A DNA stretch of 64,000 nucleotides from positions 20,287 through 84,286 of the forward strand of contig NZ_NEHB01000014.1 in NCBI RefSeq assembly GCF_002127655.1, written 5' to 3'. The notes beneath the pieces were generated by a model. That model was not told the DNA's origin and searched no databases. It was given only the letters and a program-made list of their open reading frames with translations. This DNA comes from Janthinobacterium sp. GW456P. GTDB lineage: Bacteria > Pseudomonadota > Gammaproteobacteria > Burkholderiales > Burkholderiaceae_D. Numbering within the stretch: the first letter of the stretch is position 1; the number at the start of each line of letters is the position of its first letter. A program made the translations under genes and the position numbers. Of this stretch, positions 1 to 8,459 are shown piece by piece.

Positions 1-201
1 TTTGGCGAATCAGGCAACAATTACTGAAAATAAATTGATTCTTCTTGCACAAACGCGCTTAAGATCGAGAGTTGGTGGCCAACATGACACCAAAAAGAGC
101 TTTCCTGGCATAACGGCGACATTCTTTTCGCTGTGATGGCAGTAAAATTTTTTAGGCGCAGATTCTTTCCTGTAGGCACGATCAAAAAACAACGTTTCAC
201 T

Positions 202-238
202 ATGAACACGTTGTTCATATCGTTTCCATATTGGAAAC
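202..238. promoter_or_regulatory. Tandem perfect palindromes, operator-like
   Basis: Two perfect 17-bp inverted repeats sit side by side: ATGAACA-CGT-TGTTCAT (202-218) and GTTTCCA-TAT-TGGAAAC (222-238). Their centres (210 and 230) are 20 bp apart, about two helical turns. Size and symmetry fit operators for dimeric HTH repressors. No gene starts immediately downstream, so the target is unknown. Confidence 0.5.
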
Positions 239-529
239 AAAATGGCCCTTCTGAAAACTTTGTCTACAAGAAATTGTATGACATGGGCATTGCGCGTATC
301 GATAGAGGAGGGCATTATCCGATACCGTACGTTGTAATGCCAAACCGAGGCTTTGAATCGTGCTGCAGTGCGAAAATCAAGGCTAGCCGCGAATTTGACC
401 CGAAGCCACGCAGAATCGCAAGAGAAAATTCGGCCCACTTTTTGACCTGAAAAGCCCGGCCGGAGTGTTAATTGTTAATTGATGCTCTTTTCAAATGTAA
501 CAATCTGTATGGTCATTCAAGAAACTGAC

Positions 530-549
530 TTTCATGTTACAACATGAAA
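530..549. promoter_or_regulatory. Palindromic operator upstream of the HTH regulator
   Basis: A perfect inverted repeat with 9-bp arms and a 2-bp centre (TTTCATGTT-AC-AACATGAAA) ends 10 bp before the start codon of the regulator at 560. A related core in the other orientation (TGTAACA, 496-502) lies about 35 bp upstream. The position overlaps the expected promoter or leader and suggests autoregulation by the adjacent HTH protein. This is inference from symmetry and position. Confidence 0.55.
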
Positions 550-559
550 TAGTACACCT

Positions 560-967
560 ATGAATTCTTCTAACGAACGCGAAAGCTTCAGCCAGCGACT
601 TCAGTTGGCTCTCAAAAACGCCCATTACTCTCCAGACAGCCCGACCAGACTGGCCCGGGAATTCAACATCCGTTTCGATGGACGCCCGATTACTGTGCAT
701 GCAGCTAGGAAATGGTTAGTAGGTGAAGCAATTCCCACGCAAGAAAAATTGCGCATGATTGCCCAATGGTTGGGTGTTCCCGCGGAATGGTTGCGTTTTG
801 GCGGCCCGGAAAGCGCCACGCCGAATGGCGAAGCGGGCAGCGCTTTATCGCGCTTTGAGTCCGCTGATGTGAAATTAATTGCCGATTTGCAAAGATTAGA
901 TGAACATCATCGTCAAATCGCGCGAGAATTTATTCGCATGCTGGTGAGAGTCAACTACCAAAAGTAA
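560..967 (+). CDS. Small HTH (XRE-like) transcriptional regulator
   Basis: The 135-residue protein has a helical N-terminal half containing a helix-turn-helix-like region. Residues about 10-80 run through RLQLALKNAH, TRLAREFNIRF, the AARKWLVGEA segment and EKLRMIAQWLGVPAEWLRFG. This pattern is typical of phage-repressor-like XRE proteins found singly in Oxalobacteraceae. The C-terminal 50 residues look like a short helical dimerisation tail (ADVKLIADLQRLDEHHRQIAREFI). It stands alone, with a perfect palindrome 10 bp upstream of its start, so autoregulation is likely. The other regulated genes cannot be told from the sequence. Base composition is somewhat lower in GC than the core genes downstream. 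Confidence 0.75.
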   Translation: MNSSNERESFSQRLQLALKNAHYSPDSPTRLAREFNIRFDGRPITVHAARKWLVGEAIPTQEKLRMIAQWLGVPAEWLRFGGPESATPNGEAGSALSRFESADVKLIADLQRLDEHHRQIAREFIRMLVRVNYQK

Positions 968-1056
968 GCATTCAGGCCCTCCCCGGCCGGTGCCGTCCGC
1001 CTTACGCTGACGGCGCTCCCCCTGTCCTTTTATTTGCGCAAGGTCATACTGGAGAC

Positions 1057-1383
1057 ATGATTTTGCCGCACAATAAGACCTCGCATGTTGCGCTGCAGCG
1101 GAATTATTTGACAATAATCCCGTCCGCAGCGGCGCAGCGGCCAATACCAGCGCATAATCACGTCAGAAGCAGCCAGTTCATCCACTACGGAGCCGAGCAT
1201 TTGAGCCGTCTTATGAAAAGTAACTACAGCAATACCGCGCAGCTGAAGGACTTGATGACCGTGCCCCCCATGACTGCCGCGCAACATGCGGAAGTGATGC
1301 GCAAACGGATCGCCCACCGCAGGATGGTTGAAGAAGCCAGGGATTTGAAGCAGGCCAGTGCCCATCAGTTCGACAAGCGGTGA
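1057..1383 (+). CDS. Small hypothetical protein
   Basis: I do not recognise this protein. The longest form is 108 residues. An internal in-frame ATG at 1213 would give a 56-residue product beginning MKSNYSNTAQLKDLM, whose second half is helical and charged (AAQHAEVMRKRIAHRRMVEEARDL) and looks more protein-like than the upstream 52 residues. The upstream ATG has GGAG only two bases away, which is too close for a normal ribosome-binding site. There is no signal peptide, membrane segment or cysteine. It lies between the HTH regulator and a 120-bp inverted-repeat element. Confidence 0.35.
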   Translation: MILPHNKTSHVALQRNYLTIIPSAAAQRPIPAHNHVRSSQFIHYGAEHLSRLMKSNYSNTAQLKDLMTVPPMTAAQHAEVMRKRIAHRRMVEEARDLKQASAHQFDKR

Positions 1384-1389
1384 GTGGTG

Positions 1390-1509
1390 GATGCCTGACC
1401 AAAGCTGCTGCGCGTCGCGCTTTGCGGCCGGCGATGCTCACCGTACTAAAGTACGGTTGCGCTTCTCGGCCACAAATCACTGCCGCTCGCTACGCTTTTG
1501 TCAGGCATC
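1390..1509. repeat. 120-bp inverted-repeat element (REP/MITE-like or bidirectional terminator)
   Basis: The outer arms match at 15 of 16 positions: GATGCCTGACCAAAGC at 1390-1405 and its near-complement at 1494-1509. At the centre is a perfect small hairpin CCGTAC-TAAA-GTACGG (1441-1454), and GC-rich segments between are partly complementary. The whole could fold into a long hairpin. It sits between two convergent genes (the small plus-strand gene and ubiX on the minus strand). Just outside is a short direct repeat (TCGTGACGCC at 1509-1518 and 1526-1535). A dispersed non-coding repeat is the likeliest reading. Confidence 0.6.
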
Positions 1510-1536
1510 GTGACGCCGACTCAATCGTGACGCCAA

Positions 1537-2151
1537 CTACAAGATAGGGGTGTCGCCAGTGGGCTTAAGACCATTCCACCGCGGCGCCAGGCTGTGCTCG
1601 ATGCCGAGCAGGTCGATGACGCGCGCCACCGTATGGTCGACCATCTCCGCGATGCTGTGCGGGTGGTGATAAAAGCTGGGTAAGGGCGGGAAGATGATGC
1701 CGCCCATTTCGGTCACGGCCGTCATATTGCGCAGGTGCGCCAGGTTGAACGGCGTCTCGCGCACCATCAGGATCAGGCGGCGGCGCTCCTTGAGCACCAC
1801 ATCGGCGGCCCGCGTGATCAGATTATCCGACAAGCCATGCGCGACGGCCGCCAGCGTCTTCATCGAGCATGGTGCGACGACCATGCCATCCGATTGAAAC
1901 GAGCCGCTGGCGATTGACGCGCCGATGTCGCGCAGCTTGTGCACGACGTGCGCCTGCGCTTCGATGTCCTTGCGCCCCACGCCCGTTTCCTGGTGCAGGG
2001 TCAGTACGGCCGCATCCGACAAGACCAGATGCGTCTCGACGCCGGGGATGGCACCGAGCAATTGCAGCAGCCGCAAGCCATACACGGCGCCTGTGGCGCC
2101 CGTGATGGCCACGACGACACGGCGCGGCCGCTGCGTTTGGCTATCAGGCAT
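1537..2151 (-). CDS. ubiX: Flavin prenyltransferase UbiX
   Basis: This 204-residue protein is a full-length member of the UbiX/Pad1 family. The family joins dimethylallyl phosphate to reduced FMN, giving the prenylated flavin that the UbiD decarboxylase needs in ubiquinone synthesis. Visible family signatures are the N-terminal flavin-binding loop [18 protein letters not shown] (about residues 12-29), the [44 protein letters not shown] block, and [13 protein letters not shown] near the C-terminus. It is downstream of grxD on the minus strand and overlaps its end by 8 bp, so the two are probably co-transcribed. ubiD is not in the window. Confidence 0.95.
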   Translation of the reverse strand: MPDSQTQRPRRVVVAITGATGAVYGLRLLQLLGAIPGVETHLVLSDAAVLTLHQETGVGRKDIEAQAHVVHKLRDIGASIASGSFQSDGMVVAPCSMKTLAAVAHGLSDNLITRAADVVLKERRRLILMVRETPFNLAHLRNMTAVTEMGGIIFPPLPSFYHHPHSIAEMVDHTVARVIDLLGIEHSLAPRWNGLKPTGDTPIL

Positions 2152-2455
2152 CCAGCAGGGACTTCAGTTCGCCCGATTCAAACATTTCATTCATGATATC
2201 GGAACCACCGATGAACTCGCCTTTCACGTACAGCTGTGGAATGGTCGGCCAGTTCGAGTAATCCTTGATGCCTTGGCGCACTTCCGGGTCATCCAGCACG
2301 TTGACGGTAGCGATGTTTTCTACGCCGCACGCTTTCAGGATCTGGATGGCGCGGCCGGAAAAGCCGCACTGCGGGAACTGGGCCGTGCCCTTCATGAACA
2401 GCACGACTGGCGTGTTCGTCACGGTTTCTTTGATCCAGGTTTGTACGTCGCTCAT
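2144..2455 (-). CDS. grxD: Monothiol glutaredoxin, Grx4/GrxD family
   Basis: A 103-residue single-domain monothiol glutaredoxin. The active-site motif is CGFS with Cys30 (QFPQCGFSG), preceded by the VVLFMKGT segment whose lysine contacts glutathione. The [19 protein letters not shown] stretch carries the cis-proline and glutathione-binding residues. Family members bind a bridging [2Fe-2S] cluster with BolA-type partners and handle iron-sulfur clusters in the cytoplasm; a BolA-like protein (IbaG) is encoded at 48.9 kb. The 3' end overlaps ubiX. Confidence 0.96.
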   Translation of the reverse strand: MSDVQTWIKETVTNTPVVLFMKGTAQFPQCGFSGRAIQILKACGVENIATVNVLDDPEVRQGIKDYSNWPTIPQLYVKGEFIGGSDIMNEMFESGELKSLLDA

Positions 2456-2554
2456 AGCTGCCTCTGATGGGTAAATAAATAGATGCCGTCATTTTATAAG
2501 AAAACGCCGGCACGGGTATGCGCTCAAGTCATAAATTGGGCAAGTCAGCCACGT

Positions 2555-3037
2555 TCAGGCGTGCAAGGTCTTGCCCAGGCAGACCGATTGTGCCGCGCCC
2601 ACGTATTTGCCCCAGGCAATGACTGGAGCATAGCCGTGTTTGGCATAGAACGCCACCGCGCGGCTATTGACCACGCGGGTGGACAGGTGCAGCGCCTGGT
2701 AGCCATGCCGGCGCGCCTGCGCCTCCACGTGGGCCAGCAGGGCCGCGCCCACGCCCAGGCCACCTTTGCCGGGGCGCGCATACATGCGCTTGAGTTCGCC
2801 TATGGAACTGTCCGCCCCGCCCAGCGGGCGCAGGGCGGCGCAGCCCTGCAGTTCCCCGTCGGCATCGCGGGCGATATAAAAGCCGCCGCGCGGCGTTGCC
2901 GCTTCGGCATCGAAAGAGGCGCGGCCGCTGTCGCCATTGATGCGCAGCAGCGCGTCCGACAATTCGTCGAGCAGCAGCTGCGCATCCGGGCCGGCGGCAT
3001 CGACCGCCAGGATGACAAGGTCATGCCTGGCGGCCAT
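2555..3037 (-). CDS. GNAT-family N-acetyltransferase
   Basis: A 160-residue protein with the GNAT fold. It has a beta strand ending in GELKRMYARPGKGGLGVGAALLAHVEAQARRHGY (about residues 84-117, the acetyl-CoA pyrophosphate-binding loop, here with a variant R/K-G-G-x-G-x-G), then LHLSTRVVNSRAVAFYAKHGYAPV (motif B). The acceptor cannot be predicted; close relatives are annotated only as GNAT acetyltransferases. It starts 4 bp after the stop of tex and is probably co-transcribed with it. Confidence 0.88.
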   Translation of the reverse strand: MAARHDLVILAVDAAGPDAQLLLDELSDALLRINGDSGRASFDAEAATPRGGFYIARDADGELQGCAALRPLGGADSSIGELKRMYARPGKGGLGVGAALLAHVEAQARRHGYQALHLSTRVVNSRAVAFYAKHGYAPVIAWGKYVGAAQSVCLGKTLHA

Positions 3038-3041
3038 GGGC

Positions 3042-5390
<2,349 letters not shown>

Positions 5391-5484
5391 GGTTGTTTCC
5401 AGAGCGATCAAGCCTGGAATGATACGCAATCGGCGCGATTGCGCAATCTTGACAGCGCAAATGGACTGTGCGTTGACAAGCGGC

Positions 5485-5850
5485 CTAGCGGGCCGGCAGC
5501 AGCGGGCTGGCGGGTGCGGGAGTTGGCGGCCTCTGCGGCGTGACGGACTTGCCGAAGGCATTGCCCATGCGGTGTTCGAGGGCGGCGCGGTTGTACAGCC
5601 CCAGTTGGTTCGACGGGCGCTGCATGACCGCTTCGGCGCCGGACAGGGTGGGCGGCGGCCGGTTCAGGGTGTTGCTGTTTGGCAATAATTTTTCAGTCAG
5701 GCACGACATCGATGGCGCGCGCTGGCCTTGCCCTTCCGCTTCCGCGCAGCCTTTCTGGGGGGCGGGTGCCTTCACGACGACGGTGTGCTCGTCCGCCTGC
5801 GCGGGCAGGGCGGCGCAGATCAACAGCAACAGCGATAACAGGCGTGCCAT
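5485..5850 (-). CDS. Small secreted hypothetical protein
   Basis: 121 residues with a clear signal peptide ([19 protein letters not shown], cleavage after AQA). The rest is proline- and alanine-rich and probably unstructured, with two cysteines (KGCAEAE and SMSCLTEK) that could pair in the periplasm. I chose the ATG at 5850 because a GGGAG sits six bases upstream; an ATG eight codons earlier is also open. No family is recognised. The gene diverges from the signalling operon at 6045 and shares its intergenic region, including the Pho box. Confidence 0.6.
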   Translation of the reverse strand: MARLLSLLLLICAALPAQADEHTVVVKAPAPQKGCAEAEGQGQRAPSMSCLTEKLLPNSNTLNRPPPTLSGAEAVMQRPSNQLGLYNRAALEHRMGNAFGKSVTPQRPPTPAPASPLLPAR

Positions 5851-5938
5851 GGCGGCTCCCGGAGCGGTGGACAAGCGCTCAGCATAGCAAAGTCATGTGT
5901 CGCAGTGATGACACGCCAGCCCGGCAGCTATATGACCG

Positions 5939-5972
5939 ATGTCATGCAGTTGTCATTTTACGCAGCTACCAT
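5939..5972 (+). promoter_or_regulatory. Pho box with PhoB-type promoter driving the STN/sigma/FecR operon
   Basis: Two heptamers at 11-bp period, ATGTCAT (5939-5945) and TTGTCAT (5950-5956) with spacer GCAG, match the PhoB consensus CTGTCAT-N4-CTGTCAT at 12 of 14 positions. Exactly 10 nt downstream is TACCAT (5967-5972), a 4/6 match to the -10 hexamer. The phoA promoter of E. coli uses the same box-to--10 spacing, with the box taking the place of a -35 element. Start codon of the STN gene is at 6045, giving a leader of about 65 nt. The operon is thus predicted to be phosphate-starvation induced. Confidence 0.75.
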
Positions 5973-6044
5973 CCTGCCATTCTGCAGACAACATTGCAGT
6001 CAAGACACTTCATGAGCAGGATTTTTCGTTGATTCCCCTGGAAA

Positions 6045-6773
6045 ATGACACTAAGCCACCGCCGCGCCGCAAGGGGCAATGCCCTGTCCGCCTGCTTGCT
6101 GATGACATTGATGACATTCATGACATTCGCGCGGCCCGCTGCCGGTGCGGATGGCGCTGATGCCAGCGCGCACTCTACCCTGCGCTTCGACTTGCCCGCC
6201 CAGCCGCTCGACGCGGCCCTGGTGGCGTTTGGCGAAGTGACCGGGTACTCCGTGCTCGTCAGCAGCCAGCTGGCGGCCGGCAGAGTGGCGGCGCCCGTGC
6301 GCGGCGAGTATACGCCGGCCGAAGCACTGCAGCGCCTGCTGGCAGGCACGCAGCTGGGCGCGCGCTTCAGCGGCAGCAATGCGTTTACCTTGCTGGCGCT
6401 GGCCGACGCCCCTGTGGCGCCGGCGCCCGTGCCGGCCGAGGCCGCTCCCGCCGCGCCACCGTTGCAAGGCTACGCGTCCGTCCTGCAGCGCTCGCTCACG
6501 CGCGCCCTGTGCCGCTTGCATCCGGACGCCTTCGGCCGCTACCGGCTGGCCTTCCAGCTGTGGCTGGACGAGCGGGGCAAGGTGCGCGACGTGCACGTGC
6601 TCGAAGGGAGCGGCGTGGAACAGCGCGACCGCGCCGTGTTGCAGCGTTTGCGCAGCCTGCTGATGGATGGCGTGCCGCCGGCGGGTTTGCCGCAACCGCT
6701 GACGATTTTACTGACGCCGCGGCCCGACCCCGGCGCCGATTGCGCGCCCTACCTGCCGGCCGGAGCGCCCTGA
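6045..6773 (+). CDS. Periplasmic STN-domain signalling protein with TonB-C-like domain (VreA-like)
   Basis: A 242-residue protein. A signal peptide spans about residues 1-35. An STN (secretin/TonB short N-terminal) domain follows at about 44-118, with the typical FDLPAQPLDAALVAFGEVTGYSVLVSSQLAAGR and YTPAEALQRLLAGTQL segments. Next come a Pro/Ala linker (119-141) and a C-terminal domain resembling the TonB C-terminus (FQLWLDERGKVRDVHVLEGSGVEQRD...). In ordinary surface signalling the STN domain is the N-terminal arm of an outer-membrane receptor that contacts FecR; here the beta-barrel is absent. VreA of the P. aeruginosa PUMA3 system is, as I recall, such a barrel-less protein. It is the first gene of a Pho-box operon and ends 2 bp before the sigma-factor start. 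Confidence 0.82.
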   Translation: MTLSHRRAARGNALSACLLMTLMTFMTFARPAAGADGADASAHSTLRFDLPAQPLDAALVAFGEVTGYSVLVSSQLAAGRVAAPVRGEYTPAEALQRLLAGTQLGARFSGSNAFTLLALADAPVAPAPVPAEAAPAAPPLQGYASVLQRSLTRALCRLHPDAFGRYRLAFQLWLDERGKVRDVHVLEGSGVEQRDRAVLQRLRSLLMDGVPPAGLPQPLTILLTPRPDPGADCAPYLPAGAP

Positions 6774-6775
6774 CG

Positions 6776-7333
6776 ATGTCGGACTTGCTGAAAGCCACCT
6801 TGCGCAAGCTGTTCCTGGAACGCTACGGACAGTTTCGCCGCCACCTGCAGCGCCGCCTGGGCTCGGAAGACCTGGCCAACGATGCGCTGCATGAAACATA
6901 TTTAAGAGTGGAAAAGATGACCGCGCCCGAGGCGATCAGCTACCCGTCCGCCTACCTGATGCGCATCGCCATCAACATTGCGGAAGATCAACGCCGCGAC
7001 AATGCGCGCCTGCTCAGCCTGCCCGATATCGACGATCTGTACGAGATGGCCGACGAGCTGGCCGACCCGGCCCGCACCTACAGCGCGCGCGCCGAAATCG
7101 AGGAACTGGAACGGGCGCTGCAGGAGCTGCCGAAACGCCGGCGCGCCATCGTCATCGCCGCCCGCGTCGATCAGTTGCCGCACCGCGACATCGCCGAGCG
7201 CTTCGGCATTTCCGCCCGCACGGTGGAGAAGGAATTGCGCGCCGGCCTGGAACATTGTTGCGAGCGCATGGGACGCGATTTCATCCAGCGCTTCGGTCCC
7301 GGCGCGGGAAAAACGTCTACACATCATGACTGA
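6776..7333 (+). CDS. ECF (sigma-70 family) sigma factor, FecI/VreI-like
   Basis: The 185-residue protein has the two-domain ECF layout. Sigma region 2 lies at about residues 8-75 (FLERYGQFRRHLQRRLGSEDLANDALHETYLRVEKM ... SYPSAYLMRIAINIAEDQRR). Sigma region 4 lies at about 118-170 (ALQELPKRRRAIVIAARVDQLPHRDIAERFGISARTVEKELRAGLEHC). This is the group controlled by FecR-type regulators. The start at 6776 puts it 2 bp after the STN gene, and its stop overlaps the fecR start by 8 bp, indicating translational coupling. Predicted targets are the tpsA and tpsB promoters, which share GCAGTC-N14-CTGTC. I see no such element ahead of its own operon, so it is probably not autoregulated. Confidence 0.93.
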   Translation: MSDLLKATLRKLFLERYGQFRRHLQRRLGSEDLANDALHETYLRVEKMTAPEAISYPSAYLMRIAINIAEDQRRDNARLLSLPDIDDLYEMADELADPARTYSARAEIEELERALQELPKRRRAIVIAARVDQLPHRDIAERFGISARTVEKELRAGLEHCCERMGRDFIQRFGPGAGKTSTHHD

Positions 7334-8273
7334 ACAAGCGGAAGACGATATGGGTGTCATCCAGAAGGAAGCGCAGGCGTGGGTCGTGCGCCTGGCCTCG
7401 GGCCAGGTCAGCGAGCGCGATGCGCAAGTGTTTCGCCACTGGTGCGCGCGCAGCCGCAAGCATGCGACGGCGTTTGCCGAGGCGCGCGCCGTGTGGAGTG
7501 CGATGGCGCCCGCCGCGCATGCGGTCAAGCGGGCGCAGGCACCCGTGAACGTGGCGCGGCGCGCCTGGCTGGGCGGCGCAGTGGCTGCCTCGCTGGGCTT
7601 GCTGGTGCTGCGCCCGCCCACGGACCTGTGGCCGGCCGTGGCGGGCCTGGGCGCCGACTACGCCACCGGTACGGGCGAGCAGCGCGAAGTGGCGTTCGAT
7701 GGCGGCGTGCTGGTGCAGATGAATACGCAGACGCGTCTCGACGCGGCGCCCGTGCAGGACGGCGCCGCGGCGCTGGTGCTGCTGGCGGGCGAGGCGGAAT
7801 TCCAGGCCGGCCTGCGCGGTGCGGCGAGGGTGCGCGTGCAGGCGGGCGACGGCATGGTGTCGGCCGGCAGCGCACGCTTCAATATCCGCCTGTTCGGCCA
7901 GGAAGTGTGCGTGACGTGCCTGGCGGGCCGCTTGCGCGTGGCGCAGGCCGGCAACGATGCGGAGCTGGCCGCCGGCCAGCAGCTGCGTTACCGGCCCGAG
8001 CATTTCGGCATCGCCCGCGCCGTGGAAAAAAGCGACGTCAGCGCGTGGCGCCACCGGCTGCTGGTGTTTAAACAAAGCACCCTGGCCGAGGTGGTGGACG
8101 AGGTGAACCGCTACCGTCCGGGCAAGCTGATCCTCAATGGTGACGCCTTGAAGCACACGCGCGTGCAAGCGAGCTTCTCGCTCGACCGCCTCGACGATGT
8201 GATCGCCCTGATCCAGGATGCATATGGCGCGCGCGTGACGCGGCTGCCGGGCGGCATCGTGCTGTTCGGCTGA
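7326..8273 (+). CDS. FecR-family anti-sigma factor
   Basis: A 315-residue single-pass regulator. A cytoplasmic DUF4880-like N-terminus (about 10-60, EAQAWVVRLASGQVSERDAQVFRHWC) binds the sigma factor. One membrane segment spans about 80-95 (WLGGAVAASLGLLVL). The periplasmic FecR domain (about 112-222) is followed by an STN-like C-terminal domain (about 245-315, FKQSTLAEVVDEVNRYRPGKLILNGDALKHTRVQASFSL) that should meet the STN protein. Two arginines, Arg78-Arg79, directly precede the membrane segment (ARRAWLGG); FecR of E. coli has a comparable twin-arginine and has been reported to use Tat. The ATG overlaps the end of the sigma gene. A stem-loop without a T-tract follows the stop. Confidence 0.93.
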   Translation: MTEQAEDDMGVIQKEAQAWVVRLASGQVSERDAQVFRHWCARSRKHATAFAEARAVWSAMAPAAHAVKRAQAPVNVARRAWLGGAVAASLGLLVLRPPTDLWPAVAGLGADYATGTGEQREVAFDGGVLVQMNTQTRLDAAPVQDGAAALVLLAGEAEFQAGLRGAARVRVQAGDGMVSAGSARFNIRLFGQEVCVTCLAGRLRVAQAGNDAELAAGQQLRYRPEHFGIARAVEKSDVSAWRHRLLVFKQSTLAEVVDEVNRYRPGKLILNGDALKHTRVQASFSLDRLDDVIALIQDAYGARVTRLPGGIVLFG

Positions 8274-8276
8274 GGC

Positions 8277-8298
8277 CCGCCTTGGCACGCCAAGGCGG
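8277..8298 (+). terminator. Stem-loop between fecR and tpsA (possible attenuator)
   Basis: A perfect 9-bp GC-rich stem (CCGCCTTGG / CCAAGGCGG) with a 4-nt loop lies just after the fecR stop codon. No run of T follows, so it is not a standard intrinsic terminator. It may reduce read-through into tpsA or protect the 3' end of the upstream mRNA. It lies directly upstream of the composite tpsA promoter. Confidence 0.4.
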
Positions 8299-8308
8299 AG
8301 CGCCAATT

Positions 8309-8354
8309 ATGACATTTTCATGACCTTTTGCAGTCCCGGACCTTGTTCCCTGTC
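8309..8354 (+). promoter_or_regulatory. Composite Pho-box/ECF-sigma promoter of tpsA
   Basis: Elements in order: ATGACAT (8309-8315), 4 nt, ATGACCT (8320-8326), 3 nt, GCAGTC (8330-8335), 14 nt, CTGTC (8350-8354). Read on the minus strand the first two are AGGTCAT-GAAA-ATGTCAT, a Pho-box-like repeat with the right 7-4-7 period. GCAGTC and CTGTC are candidate -35 and -10 elements for the ECF sigma factor encoded just upstream. The same elements with the same spacings recur before tpsB (22157-22202). The predicted leader before the tpsA ATG at 8460 is about 100 nt. Confidence 0.7.
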
Positions 8355-8459
8355 AATGCTGCTGGAAGCCGCGAATCAGTGCCTGCCGCCCGCCCCGTGC
8401 GTGCCGCGCGCCGCCTCGCGATATCGGTCAGCAACGGAACATGAAAAGGGAATGTCGCC

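Larger units (their letters stand above)
1..559. other. AT-richer region without a supportable gene
   Basis: This stretch has visibly lower GC than the rest of the window. Open frames exist on both strands (10-438 minus, 133-450 plus), but neither has a recognisable domain, a good ribosome-binding site or the codon character of the neighbours, so I do not call them. What it does hold is two adjacent perfect palindromes (202-218 and 222-238) and the promoter/operator region of the HTH gene at 560. It may also contain the promoter of a gene lying left of the window. Confidence 0.5.

Noticed and set aside
10..450. Overlapping open frames on both strands at the left end
   Set aside because: No domain, no good start signal, and the plus-strand frame runs through the two perfect palindromes; non-coding regulatory DNA is more likely.
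6100..6126. Three tandem TGATGACAT-type 9-mers that contain ATGTCAT on the minus strand, considered as PhoB sites
   Set aside because: The period is 9 bp, not the 11 bp PhoB needs, and the repeat simply encodes the LMT-LMT-FMT signal-peptide residues of the STN protein.
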